Below, piece after piece: positions 34,227-45,664 of a stretch of DNA of 64,000 nt; the stretch's first letter is position 1, and each line of letters opens with the position of its first letter. This DNA is from Adiantum capillus-veneris. Taxonomy: Eukaryota > Streptophyta > Polypodiopsida > Polypodiales > Pteridaceae. Where the stretch lies: assembly GCA_014529385.2 (NCBI GenBank), contig CM043966.1, positions 41,293,537-41,357,536 of the forward strand, in the 5' to 3' direction. Under the pieces are notes generated by a model, which was given only the letters and a program-made list of their open reading frames with translations, was not told the DNA's origin and did not search any database. The position numbers were made by a program, and so were the translations under genes.

Positions 34227-35363
34227 TCATCCATGGTCACTGTGTGATGTAACTCCTTCTTTCTCCTTACCTTTCCCTCGGCCACGCTTAATGCCATTTT
34301 CTTCCATGTCAACCTCTCTTGAATTTTTCACCTCTACCACATGCACGTTTGGGTCTGGCAAAGGTGGAACTCCTTCCACTCTTTGTGGAGGTGGTCTTGC
34401 TCTGTTTGGCCTTTGTAGAAGCCGTGGTTGCTGACTAGTTCCTTCACCTGCATTCATCACTGGGTAATTCAAGTTAGTTCTGCCTGGCTCCCCACGGGGC
34501 CAAGGACAATTATACATCCCATGTCCAGACTCTCCGCAATTCCAGCATTGCAAGACTCTCCTAGGTCGTGGTGGATCTCTCTCTTCTGACTTCTTTGCTT
34601 GTCCCTTTGGACCTACAGCTTGTGCAAGGTGAATTGACAGGCTGCTTAAGGATTCATTTAACTTCTCAATCACTTCCGCCGTTACCTCAGGAAGCTCCCT
34701 AGATGTTGATGTTTGTGACTTACCTTTGGGTTTCAGACCTTCTATTGGAACCTCTCCCCTTAAGCACTTGAGTTTCCTATACTTCTCAGCAGCCGTAGTT
34801 TCAGCTGCATCAAAAGTAGCAGGTGCACCCGCCTCAATTTTAAACTTAAGGTCAGGAAAGAGTCTGGCTATGAACCTCTCCTTCTTTAGGAACTCTGCAC
34901 CATCACCAGGGTTAGCAACATTTCTCACCCATACAGCCCAAAGACGTAGAAACTCTTGCTTGTACAAGTAGTAGTCATCTAAGTCTTTTTGTTTATGAGA
35001 AACAATGTCTTGCCATAGCTTTTGAGTGTTTTGGGGATCAAAGAAGTATCTCTTGAAATGATTGACAACTTCCATGTAATTTTCTTTAACTTCCTCAGGC
35101 AAAGAGTCAAACCAAGTGCTAGCATCTTTCCTAAGGACTACCTCAAACATTTCTACACGTTCTTGATCAGTTACTATCCTCTTGATACGACAAGACATCT
35201 TGAAATTTGCCAAAAATAATTCTGCATCCTCTCCAGGCTCTCCAAAGAAAAGAGGATATCCAGACATTTGGTGTTGGTTCTCCATTGAATTGATTTCAAA
35301 GTGACGCATTTTTGTTTTTTCTTTCTTTAAAAGATCTACACAATAAAATTCTCTAAATTGCAA
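34227..35363 (-). CDS. Gag of copy 2 (intact frame)
   Basis: 378 codons, differing from the copy 1 gag at only a handful of residues (for example LFLANFKMSCRIK, FKIEAGAPA). The zinc knuckle CWNCGESGHGMYNC and gag core are kept. The frame ends at TGA 34227-34229 and continues in the same frame into pol (EKKAKETKEAKRT), exactly as in copy 1. The open gag frame in both copies suggests amplification is not ancient. Confidence 0.9.
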   Translation of the reverse strand: MQFREFYCVDLLKKEKTKMRHFEINSMENQHQMSGYPLFFGEPGEDAELFLANFKMSCRIKRIVTDQERVEMFEVVLRKDASTWFDSLPEEVKENYMEVVNHFKRYFFDPQNTQKLWQDIVSHKQKDLDDYYLYKQEFLRLWAVWVRNVANPGDGAEFLKKERFIARLFPDLKFKIEAGAPATFDAAETTAAEKYRKLKCLRGEVPIEGLKPKGKSQTSTSRELPEVTAEVIEKLNESLSSLSIHLAQAVGPKGQAKKSEERDPPRPRRVLQCWNCGESGHGMYNCPWPRGEPGRTNLNYPVMNAGEGTSQQPRLLQRPNRARPPPQRVEGVPPLPDPNVHVVEVKNSREVDMEENGIKRGRGKGKEKEGVTSHSDHG

Positions 35364-35898
35364 TCTATTCTACAACAAAATAAAAATATTCACATCAAAT
35401 GACCTATGATAATCAATGAGAGGCAGGATGACAGGGTTTGGTGACGCGAGAATTTCTCCTACTCTTTGGGCACCAAACATGAACACCATACGTTGTTGAA
35501 AATGGATTTTTCTACTAATTGCAATGTTTATTCTAATGTGTGGAGTGAAATGAAAGGGGAAAACCTCTATTCTTGGGCCATTATCCATTGTCTATGCATG
35601 ACCTTATGCTTAAAACAAAACAAAAATATAGACGTCCACACTAAGGTCGTACCTAATGAGAAGCAAAATAAAAGGATTTACTGATGCGTTTATCTCTGCC
35701 AACCTAAGAGGACCTAAAATTCTACGAATTACACGTTGAAATTGCAACTTAGTACTAACAATTATGTGTACCTTTTGCCTTGCAATGGGAATGAAGGGAT
35801 CATACAAATTCTCGTGATTCATGAAAGCTACTTGATTATGCTAAAGGTTGAGCCTACACAAAACATACACAAGCCGTCCTCAGTGGGGGCACCAAAAT
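35364..35898 (-). other. Leader of copy 2, including primer-site region
   Basis: The non-coding segment between gag and LTR C in the un-duplicated form. TGGTGCCCCCACTGAGG is just inside the LTR end. The small frames here are not considered genes. Confidence 0.6.
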
Positions 35899-37489
35899 TG
35901 GGGCGGTCCGGGGCGGGCAACAAGAGAGGAAACCTCTAAACACCCCTCAAGGCTCCCGTGCTGCTCAATTGGGGCTGGGGCAACCACAAGCACAACACAA
36001 CAACAAACCCACAGCCAAACCCAAACAAGATAGGGGCACCACCTAGTTATGGTATGCGAACTAGGACGCAAGAGAGATTTTGGCTCAACCAAGAAGATGC
36101 ACCACACAACACACACAAAAAACCTCACACCAAGACACACACAAACTGGACCAGAGAGAGCTAGAGAAAAGGGAAGAGAGAGAGAAAAGGATCTTGCGTA
36201 ATACCTTATTTGTGACTTGCAAATGGAGATGGTTCGTTATGATGCTATCGTAGAACTTGTATAAACTCACTCAATGCTTAGTGATTGCTAAAACATTGCC
36301 AAAACACACACACACTGTCTTAGGGTGTGGGAGACCTCTCACCACAATACCCTCTTACAATGGACACAAAACTGGCAATGAAAAACACACTAAAACACTT
36401 TCTAAAATCAAGATCAACCGATAAAAACTCAAATACACAAGTCACCTTGAATTCACCAAACCGTATTGCACAAATGGAAGGACGAAGATTTGAATGTCGA
36501 ATCACGCCTTTCATGCACCAAACCTCAATTTATTGATGATGAAGGAGCATATACAATAGTGGTTTTGAGGTTTGTGGAACTCACGCTCTCTCACTTGCAA
36601 TGTGTAGCTTGAAGGCTTCTCTCACACCAAGAGTGAAGCTCACAAGTGGTTGCTACACCTAAGTCTCTCCTCACTCATGGAGTGTTGGAGTGCTATGTGA
36701 GATGTTGGAGGTTGTTTTACAAGAAGGAGAGGGGCCTATTTATAGGTTGGAGACCCCTCATTAAGATTATTGGAAATCCTAATTTACAAGCTAACAAATC
36801 AGGATTATGATTTTTTTGAATATCAAAACATTGTGGGCCTTCTTTGTCTGCTTGAGTCATGGGTGTGGGCTCAAAAGAGAGCATTATTGATGGTAGATAA
36901 GGTGAAAGTAAGTAAGGAGAGAGAGAGAGAGAGAGAGTGTGAGAGAATTACTTTGTACATGTCTTGAGGTGAGGTGTCTTTTATGGTTAGGTCAATGCTA
37001 TTTTGTGTTAGTATGTTAGTGGTTAGTGTTAGTAATCACTAGAAAGTTAATGATATATTTACAATGGGTAGAATGGGGTGGATGGTTGGAGTAATATGGT
37101 TGAATGAAGTGAGCAAATCCTTGTGATGGTGAAGCTTGAAGAAGTTTTGGACTTACTTGTGCAGGTTCTCAAAATGACTATCGATCTTCTTCTTCGTCTT
37201 CTCTTCTTTACGCCACCGCCACCAAGGTTGATCATCGTGATGAAAATGGTAATTCCGTTGATGAGATCTTTTGATTTGCAGAGGTTAAGCATGGTACACA
37301 TTCTGAATTTATGTATATATATAAGGAGTAAGATGGAATTGTACTTTGGAGATAATAGAGAGAGGCATAGAGATGGTGTATGTACATGGAGAGCTCATAT
37401 GAGAGCTATGGGAGTAAGTGGGGAGGTTAATGGTGAAGAAGGTGAGAGAAACCATTGAAGGTGCAGGTTTGAGTGAGGGATTGAGAGAA

Positions 37490-37531
<42 letters not shown>

Positions 37532-38541
37532 AAGGGTGAGAGAAGACTAAAAGCTACTTGTGAGAAAAGTGGGCAGACTGGGGTCCACTCAAAAAATCAT
37601 AGCTCACCGCTGGTAGCTCCAAAAATCATGAAAAAATTTGAGGTGATTATTCAGAGCGTAGGATACATTTTCTCTTTTAACCACTGCTCCAAATTTGGAG
37701 TGGAGATAGGTGCCAAAATTCTCACCAAAAAGCCTGTTTTTTATGCCTGCAAAAGTCTTTTAGTGGCCCCCTCCTTTGTTGAATTTGTACAATGCATCCA
37801 AGAGTGAGCCCCTCCTTTGTCATATTATAATACAAAGCATCCAAGTTGCCCTTGACCCATGCATGGAGGAGGATTATTGGTGAATAAATAAATATATACA
37901 TGGTGGGACTAGTGTATGGACTATTCATGGACTTTAGCTCAATGAGCACATGGTGTTAGAATAATGAGTAAAAATAATAATAAAAATATGGTGGAGTTAT
38001 GGATATGGAAAGATATTGGAATCATATGATATGGTCCCTCCTTGAATTATTTTGGGTGAAAGAGGAAAAGGTATGCAAGTAAATAATATAATAAAAGTAA
38101 CCAATGAGTAGAAATCAATTTTTTGTTTTCACGAGGGTGAGGGTGAAAATGTGGGAGTGATTTGTATAAAGGAAAAATATGAGGTTAGAGTATGTACAAT
38201 ATTGGCAAAAAATATAATTATGGTGTAAGAGAATGAAAGAAGGTGTACATAGGTTTAATAAAACACACACCTAAGTAGAATATTTAAATAAAATACCAAA
38301 ATAATTATAAAAAATTCCTATATTTAGGCCATATATACAATGAAATATTTACACACAAAGAGGCCATAATATACTTTTTTTTTTTTTTATGTTTTTGGCT
38401 CAACTAGCCCAGTGACTAGCTAGTTGAGGGTTTTTAAGAAGATATGGGAAAAGCCCCCTAACTCACACACGCCTATGTACAGTGAAATGGTAGGGATAGC
38501 CATAGCGTTTGGGTGAATTTGGTAGGGTGGAGTAACTTACT
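35899..38541 (-). repeat. LTR C (5' LTR of copy 2), outer end truncated
   Basis: It matches LTR B from TGGGGCGGTCC to GAGTAACTTACTA, where the match ends about 40 bp before the LTR B end. It has an extra ~115 bp (about 37265-37395, with TATATATATAAGGAG) absent from A and B, (GA)n at 36916-36937 and (GT)n at 37493-37530. Since the outer end is missing, no target duplication for the whole array can be read. Confidence 0.85.
36736..36745 (-). promoter_or_regulatory. TATA box in LTR C
   Basis: The minus strand reads CTATAAATAG, at the position equivalent to LTRs A and B. Confidence 0.7.
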
Positions 38542-40652
38542 AAGGTTATTGACCTTTATACCTAGGGCATTCTGAATGTCCACTGGTCGGCTCACACGGA
38601 CCTTTACAAATATCATTACAGCATTACAACTCAGGAGAATGATCCACTACTCTGTAATTAGGATTTGCACAGAGTGTTACTATACTAGCTCGAAAAACTA
38701 ATAGAGTACAAATGTGGTGTCCGGATACGTTCCAACTAATTAGGCGCCCATTTGGTCTTTCCTCAAACACTCCCCCCTTCCTAAATCGTGTCGTCCCTTG
38801 ACACGACATTGTGCAGTCTTGTCATAGGTTTGTCTTCAGCTTTGTCGTCAAGGTTGGACTTCGGCTTGGGAAGTGTTGATGACGCTCCCCCCTTCCTTGA
38901 GTGATTCATATTTGCCGTGAAGAGTTCTTTTGACATTTCTATCTTTGTCATTGACTTGCAATACTTCACTAGCTTCAGCACTACAGAACTCCTTATGTTT
39001 TGTTGTTGGGATCTTTTTTGTTGAAGTTATCATTGTTTGTCCGTTGTCTTTGTATGACATTCTTCGTCTTGCATTGATCGTTGAATCTTTGTCTTCAAGA
39101 TTGGTCTTCATCTTGGGAAGTGCGTTGTCGTTGATGATGCTCCTCCCTTCCTTGAGTGATGCATAGTTGTCATGTTGTTGATACGTGATTTGAGCTTTGA
39201 TTGTCAAGGCAACTTTTCTTCTTGTTGTGCATTCGCCTCTTTGTTGCCAATTTCAGCCGCCGTAAAGATAGAATTTGATGTGTTTGAGCTTGTAGAATTG
39301 ATCCTCTTTGTTGCATGGACTTTATGATGGATTTTCTTTCAAGTCCATTGCAATTTGATTTTGCCACAATAGGTAGCCAATGTTGAAGCATTGTGTGAGC
39401 TATGTATGGTTGTTGTGGATAGCTCGCTTGCTGAATGTTTCATTGATTGTCGTTGTAGGCCATTCTTTGACTTGCCATTGTTTGATGGAGCATTGCTGTC
39501 AACCTTGGAGGAGATAAAAGATTATCTTGATAAGCATATGGAGACCTACAATTTTTGCTCCAAGTCATTGTTGATTGATTTGGGTAGACATTTCCTTATT
39601 GTTGATGTTGAAGAAATATATACAAGAAGTCGATGATGAGGGTTTCTAGATTAGGGTCTTAAAACCTTGATGACCAAAGGGAAAAAACCCGGTGGGAAAA
39701 AAGTGCCTTTGGTATACACTCTTATTGGAGTTGAGCATTTGGTTTTGAAGTACATGTCATGCAAGGTGAGTGCTTGGGAGAAACAAAGGAAGAGTGTCTA
39801 ATGCAAGTGCCAATTATGGGACACTCTATATGCACATGAGAGATTTTTCAAACAAAAGCATGTAGTGTAAGAGATGGAGTTGATGGGTGCTTCAAGGAAC
39901 AAATGTAGCACATGTGACATCAAAGGATGTATCAATAGCTTCCACGTTTCCAAGAAGGGTTTTTGATGTAGAAGCTTGTCCACTCATACCTCACTGTGCC
40001 GAGTGCGTGAGTGTCTTTGGACTTCCTCCTTCACTTACCACTATACTACAATGACTTTGACTCTTATGCTGACCTATACCAGCATGAGCGACACAACGTA
40101 ATTATGATCAACTCTTACAACTTGAGCAATACCTAGAATAACTAAGATGCTCAGACCACAGAGTATATTACATGAAGATTTGGGACTAACACCTCACTTA
40201 TTTGGTGGCTTAGCTATCCGACTCTGACTTTTATGCCATGTATTTTTAATGGCGACTGGACTTATCTGCTCAAGGCCAGAAACCCAATTCCATAAGTTCT
40301 GAAAATTTAGGCCTCTTTAATTGTGTTGGTCTTTGGATGCCACCATTTTGTCGAGTAGGCTGGCATATTTTGGCTCCTCTTGACTTGCTTGTCGTATGTT
40401 CACATTGCTTTGTGAAACAAGTCCTTCAGCTCTTGTAGGGGCTGATTTAGCTTTTTTGTTATTTCCCATGAGAAGCAGTTGTTGATGTGTGTGGGTTCTT
40501 TGTGATTAAGTTTCTACTAGCAATTTTGGAACCCACCTTATCTTCGATCCTTGTGTGACACATTGAAAGTATCAAAAGCTTCAAATTCTAACACCAATTA
40601 ACAGTTTTGTGATTTTTTTGAAAATTTTAGTGATGCCGAAAGCCATATTAAC
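38542..40652. other. Non-coding, probably decayed retroelement sequence
   Basis: A segment with CTTGGGAAGTG, then CCCTTCCTTGAGTGATNCAT occurs twice (about 38860-38915 and 39110-39165) in a CTTCG/TTGTC-rich context, like the untranslated leader of some plant LTR elements. GGGAAAAAACCCGGTGGGAAA at about 39679 is also leader-like. No domain was recognised in the frames at 38848-39207 or 39391-39636. 40649-40652 is TTAA, the left flank of the next element. Confidence 0.35.
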
Positions 40653-41972
40653 ACTAGGTTGGTAATGGGACACTTTTATGTCCTGTTAGGTGACCATTTT
40701 CCTTGAATTATGTCAAGAGTTTCAAAATGGTTTGTGAGGTGCTATCTGTCTAGAAAGTTGTCTCATGAGCTGAAAAAAACTTGACATTTTTTTGAAATAT
40801 CAATTCCATCTTTAACCTTGTCCTTGCACAACATTTCACAACCTAAACTACGTGAAAAAACGGGTCCTGTTTTTGGCTTTTTTCAACTTTTTGCAACTAT
40901 ACCACTCTAGAATTCATGTTTGTGAGGTCTATAATGCTAGATAACTATCTTTAGTAGTCCTCAACATGTCCTGATGCTTCTAGGGAGAAATAAATGTTAA
41001 AGTCGTAAGTTATGACCAAATTACAAAAATTGTCAAATCCTGTTTTTTAGCCAATTTTAGCTCTTTTATGATTTTTTTGGTGGCTTTCATGATATCCAAA
41101 TGCAGTTTTGATTTTCTATGTTGCATATTGTAACATAAAGCTAATATTCCTTGAGTTTTGGGGCACCTAATACCCTATTTTGCATAGTAGACAACGATGG
41201 TTGATTTTTCCAATTATAGAAGAAAACGAAACATTCTAGTATATCAAGTATAGCTTTTTCAATATTGTTAGTTTCTTGTGACAACTACATGAATTTTGTA
41301 GTTAGTAACCATATCTAGTCATAAGGATCAAATTTGGCTAGATACTGAATACTTTTTATGGGATTCTACAACTCATAATGTTGAACCCAGTTTTTTCATG
41401 TTTGCTGTATTTAGCACTTCATCTTTGTCCCCAAGATTCCCCTTGGTAAGAGATGTATTATTATTTTGACATGCTCCATGGCTCCTTATGAACCTGAAGG
41501 ACAATACGGAACTAAGAAAACATGCATATATTATTTGTATTGAGTGTGGCTATAGAAACTTTGATAATAGGTCTGCAGAATGGTAAAAATTCAACTTTTT
41601 GGTACCTATTTCTTTTGGCAAAAAAAAAAATAGTGAGTGAGAAGCAATCATATGTTCTGATCACCAACCCATTGAAGTTAACTAGGGAATTTATCTCAAG
41701 CCTTACAAAAATCCCTAATCTTATTTTTATGCAACAAAACGTAAGAAATGACTGTTTTGATGAAAATGTACTGGTCCATCAACTTTGGAGGCTTGGTGTG
41801 ACCAAAAGATGAGAAATTTTACAAGTTTCTTATTTTTTCCATATGTATTAGGCCTTGAACTATAACCTCATGAAAGGATTTTACAAAATGAGTGGATCTA
41901 CTATGGTTTTGGAGGTTTTTTTCAAAACCCTGAAAGGACACTTTTATGTCCTGTTAGGTTACCAACCTAGTG
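40653..41972. mobile_element. 1.32-kb terminal-inverted-repeat element flanked by TTAA
   Basis: The left end CACTAGGTTGGTAA (40653-40666) is the exact reverse complement of the right end TTACCAACCTAGTG (41959-41972). Both are flanked by TTAA (40649-40652 and 41973-41976). Inside each end is GACACTTTTATGTCCTGTTAGG (a small GGACA/TGTCC hairpin) in the same orientation. The 1.3-kb interior is AT-rich with no transposase-like frame, so the element is non-autonomous. TTAA target duplication is characteristic of piggyBac-type transposons, while the CACTA start and 3-bp duplications point to other families; the class is left open. Confidence 0.6.
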
Positions 41973-41984
41973 TTAAGTGAGCGT

Positions 41985-44110
41985 CGCCTACCTCATGAAA
42001 AAGACATTTGTATTGAATGAGAAGGCACCCCGATGTAACGTAAGCTCTTCTTTCATTGGAGGAGCAATTTTTCCTCTCTCTTCTAAAAGGCCCTCCAAAA
42101 GACCTCCGAAATCTCCTAATGTTTCAGGCATTCATGGGGCATTGTGGCTACTATCGTAGATTTATCTACATGTATACGATCATTGCAAAACCCACGGGTA
42201 GAATATTATGATGGTTTATTATTCTTCTAGAGTTTGATTTTACAGTGTAGTCCAAAAGGGCACCACACACTAAAGAGCGGATCACCTGTCAAGGATCACT
42301 TTAGGGGAACCTTCGAAAGCGATAGATGATGATTTTCCAGATTCTAACATGTTCTCTATATAAATGATTCCTAGATGGTCAAAATACCTTGTCTCTTTGA
42401 TGACCATTGCTCAAGTATATTGATAGATCCTACTTCCAATTACAACATGACTAATAGAAAAATCAACCCTATATCAGTTATTGGTTGGAAGGTTGTTTCA
42501 AAGAAACAAAGATGGGATTCTACTTTTGTGCATTAGCCCTGAGGAACAAGCAAAATGTTTGACTCAAGCTCATCTCACGTTAGTGGGGATTCATTTTGTG
42601 GAAGACCAATCACTACAACGATTAACCTGGTTAGGATTTTCTTGGCCAACTATGAAACGAGATGTTCATGCCTATGTGAACAAATGCTCCCAGTGCAAGG
42701 AGAAAGTAGCAATTCCACACGCCACATTATTCCAGATCTCTATTACACCAGGATGAAGTAGATATCTGATAGTATACCTGACAAATAGGAAACTCCCAGA
42801 AAACATGAGAAAATGAAGACAAAGAGCGATAAAGACTGAAGCAACCAAATTTGTGATGATCGATCATCAACTCTATAGACAAGTAAAGGACCAACAACTT
42901 AGACTGCGTACCAACGAGATGAATATCTTCCTATCTTGGAACAAACTCACGCCGGTATTGTAGGAGGTAATTTCTTACATGAAATCATAGCTAGAGCTAT
43001 ATTGATGGTGGGTATTTGGTGGCCAACTCTGTTTGCTGACGCAAAAGAATTTGTTCAGCAATGTGACTCTTGTCAGCGAGCAAAAATGCAAAGTAGAATC
43101 AATAGTATGCCATTGCGACTTATGATGGGAGCACCCATATTTTCTAAGTGGGGTATAGACTTTATCAATCCAATAAAACCACCTACATACAAGATTCATC
43201 CGCAATACATTATTGTGGCCACGAATTACTTGACCAAATGGGTCGAAGCAAAAGATCAGCCACTAGGGGAGAACCACTCAACACTCCTATATGAGTGCTT
43301 ATTTACGTGGTACGGACTTTCTATTGAGCTTGTAATTAATCGAGAAACACATTTTCTCAACCAGGTGTAGAACATTTGTTGAATAAGTCTATGGTAATCC
43401 ATAACAAATCTGTACCCTATCATCCTTAAGCAAATGGCCAAGGCAAACATACAAATAGGATCTTGAGCTCAATGCTTACTAAGATTGTAAGTTCAGGAAG
43501 AATGGATTGGGAAATGAATCTTCATTTAGCTTTATGGGCTTATAGAGAGTCATTCAAAACGAATTTGAATGCCACTCCTTTTAATGTGGTCTAAGGACTT
43601 GATACTATATTTCCAATGGAATTTTTATTGCCAATCCTTAGAGTTACACAAGAGCTATAATGGTATTGTCAAGTTGTGAGAACAACTTGAGGACTTTGAA
43701 TGAACAGATGAGTAGAGACTAGCAGCCATTGCACACATATATGCCCAAAAATGGAAACAAAAATAGTTCTTTGATTCACACTTGCTAACAAAGATCCTCA
43801 AACAGGGATATTTGGTATTGGTTTTCTCAGTAAAATAACACATCCCTAGATTCAAGAACAAGGGGCACGTCCTTTTGTAATCGAGAGTGTCTCGCCAAGT
43901 GGGGCAATTAAATTGACCACATTAGATGTGGAAATTATGGAGAATGGGATTAGTGGATGTCGTCTTTGAAAATACCATTTGTCATTGACTAATATTGTTT
44001 TGCAAAGAATGCATGCAGCAAAAGAACAAAAGCTTAAACAACAACAATTGATTGAGGAGGCTCAAGAGAAAGCGCGCATTCAGATTTTGAAGAGAAAAGC
44101 CGCAATATGA
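41985..44110 (+). pseudogene. Decayed Ty3/gypsy pol with two successive zinc-binding modules
   Basis: Plus strand. Near 42123-42185, a GHCGYYRRFIYMYTIIAKP segment marks the end of RT. RNase H is largely missing. At 42481-42720, an integrase-type zinc-binding module has LFQRNKDGILLLCISPEEQ, AHLTL-x-GIHF, SWPTMKRDVHAYV and CSQC. In the same frame, after one TGA (42754-42756), come a linker (RYLIVYLTNRKLPENMRK), FVMIDHQLYRQVKD and a second such module (HAGIVGGNFLHE, GIWWPTLFADAKEFV, CDSC; 42936-43090). The integrase core follows with WGIDFINPI and ELVINRETHF (second Asp lost), then YHP*ANGQGK and an integrase C-terminal part (about 43700-44108; AAIAHIYAQKWKQ, DSHLLTKILKQGYLVLVF) ending EKARIQILKRKAAI. 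Many stops and frame changes show that it is old. Confidence 0.8.
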
Positions 44111-44189
44111 TGAATCGTTGAAGTTTTGCAAATCAATACTTCTCAGATTCACCATAACTAATTTACTCAGTCTTTAGCAAAAAATGAAG

Positions 44190-44575
44190 TGTAAACAGAT
44201 GATGAATGGTTGGATGGACTGGACATGAGGATCACAACTACCTTGAGAGATGGTTTCAGAGTCAAAGCTCTAGTCGACATAGGTGGATGACTCAATGTAT
44301 TAAACTATTCGACTTATAAAAGAGATACAACCCAACCATTGGAATACTACAGAGCTAAAGTCAATGGCTCTCATAAGGAATTCACAGCAACATTGGGTTG
44401 ATCTATCTCAATGTCTTTCTTCATGGATTTTTGTGCCCACACACATTTCTCTACACTCTTGTGATGAGCATATGAACAAAGATATTGTGCTAGGAGCTCC
44501 ATGGATGAGAACATACAAAGATGTTTAGATTGGGATGATAAGGTTCTTGAGTTAACACTCAACGATCAGTAATTG
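44190..44575 (+). pseudogene. Retroelement protease-like remnant downstream of integrase
   Basis: Reads LRDGFRVKALVDIGG (a decayed D-T-G active site) at about 44250-44288, LNVLNYSTYKRDTTQPLEYY, and in another frame DIVLGAPWMRTYKDV at about 44480-44525, the usual C-terminal protease motif. It lies only about 80 bp after the end of the integrase remnant, with no LTR between them. Either it is the start of a second fragment, or this family carries a protease-type domain after integrase. The same protease then W-x-P-K order recurs at 51650-54042. Confidence 0.6.
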
Positions 44576-44699
44576 AGAGTATCGTTTGCTCATACGCGTG
44601 AAGAGTGGAAGTCCGCTCTCACAACTCCAAAGCTACCAGAGAATAGAATCAACTCAGCACCAATGACCACTATCTGACACCAGATCCATCCTCATAATA

Positions 44700-44995
44700 C
44701 CAACATGCAAGGAACAAAGAAATTTTGGGTACCAAATGTTCATCTCGAGAACAATTCTAAGAAGATTCGGGTGCCTAAGAAACTGTTGAGTACTCAAAAT
44801 TAGTCACAGCTAACACCTCCCCATCAGATGCAACCAAGGTAACCAAAGTTACACCAACTAAATGGATGAGGAAACCAAAGGAGCAGCTTGAAGCCATGCC
44901 CAAACCAAAGACGGTGTACAAATGGAAACCCAAGGCAGCACCAAGCAAAGTGATGTACAAATGGGTCCCAAAGCTTCAGTCTTCACTAGCAATAT
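44700..44995 (+). pseudogene. Basic region with repeated W-x-P-K motifs
   Basis: In two successive frames: KKFWVPN, KKIRVPKK, then TKWMRKPKEQ, VYKWKPK and MYKWVPK, spaced about 15-25 residues. The rest is Lys-, Pro- and Ser-rich and likely disordered. Similar motifs (RKIWIPK, KKIWLPV, QEIWIPK) occur at 53170-53580 within the large LTR element, again after a protease-like segment, so both belong to one retroelement family. Function is unknown; nucleic-acid binding is a guess from the charge. Confidence 0.5.
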
Positions 44996-45611
44996 TTTTT
45001 GGAATACTTTAGAAAAAAAATTCAAATTTTATATAAAAAAGGTTCAAAAAATTTTAATAAATGATAAACACGCTCAAATGGAGAAACAAAAGGTACCTTG
45101 ATGGTTAGATAGACAATCATATCAAATCTTGCTCAATTTCAACGACGGTGATAGAAAGCCTAAATATTGGGCTGGCAATGCCTGATTTGGTGAATTTCTT
45201 GGAAGAGGAGCAATCAAAATCCAAACAACAAATTTTTTGAAAGAAAAGTGTACTACACAGTCTAGTAGGACGAATTGAGGAGTTTGAGAGAAAATGAGTC
45301 GGGAAGCCCAGTTATGTATAGCCCAGGTAGGCCAAAACTAGTCTCATTTCTACTTTGACCTTCTTGGAGAGAGCTCTTAGAGTTGATATTCTAGGTGCTT
45401 TCTCCTGCTTCCATCGAACTCTACGCTACACAGTCTCACACGAGACATGAGTTTATTTATACATGTTTTTGGGGTCAGGGTAGCTCAGAAAAACCCTAGG
45501 TTAGAAGAACGTTCTCGAGAAACAATAGAGAGAAAAATGCCATAACTCCCAAATCTGTGGGCCAAATCATACCAAACCTGAAGGGAGGCATAGAAAGCAC
45601 TAACCCTTAAA
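44996..45611 (-). mobile_element. Possible LTR fragment in minus orientation
   Basis: The minus strand has TGTATAAATAAACTC (TATA-like, 45452-45463) followed by LTR-like CT/AG-rich sequence (GATGGAAGCAGGAGAAAGC). The neighbouring plus-strand LTR begins abruptly at 45612, so this piece may have replaced its outer part. No terminal TG/CA pair or target duplication could be fixed. Confidence 0.25.
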
Positions 45612-45656
45612 GGTCTTGGGCGCCTGGACATTGCACAATTTAAGCCTTGGCTAAGG

Positions 45657-45664
45657 TATAAAAG
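45657..45664 (+). promoter_or_regulatory. TATA box in the 5' LTR
   Basis: TATAAAAG within CTAAGGTATAAAAGCCAATT. It is conserved at 55143-55150 in the other LTR. Confidence 0.65.

Larger units (their letters stand above)
19988..38541 (-). mobile_element. Three-LTR, two-interior array of a Tat-like Ty3/gypsy element
   Basis: Order along the plus strand: LTR A (19988-22134), pol and gag of copy 1, a duplicated leader, LTR B (27430-29979), pol and gag of copy 2, leader, LTR C (35899-38541). All coding is on the minus strand, so LTR B serves both as 3' LTR of copy 2 and 5' LTR of copy 1. Such arrays arise by unequal recombination between LTRs of identical elements. The two interiors are nearly identical and share the same gag-UGA-pol layout, two RNase H domains, and an integrase with a GPY-type end and no chromodomain. 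Two RNase H domains are the hallmark of the plant Tat/Ogre group. Neither copy is intact. Confidence 0.92.

Noticed and set aside
38537-38541. TACTA beside LTR C and TACTA at 19984-19988 beside LTR A as a target duplication of the array
   Set aside because: LTR B also has TACTA at the corresponding internal position, so at LTR C it is LTR sequence; the real outer end of LTR C is missing.
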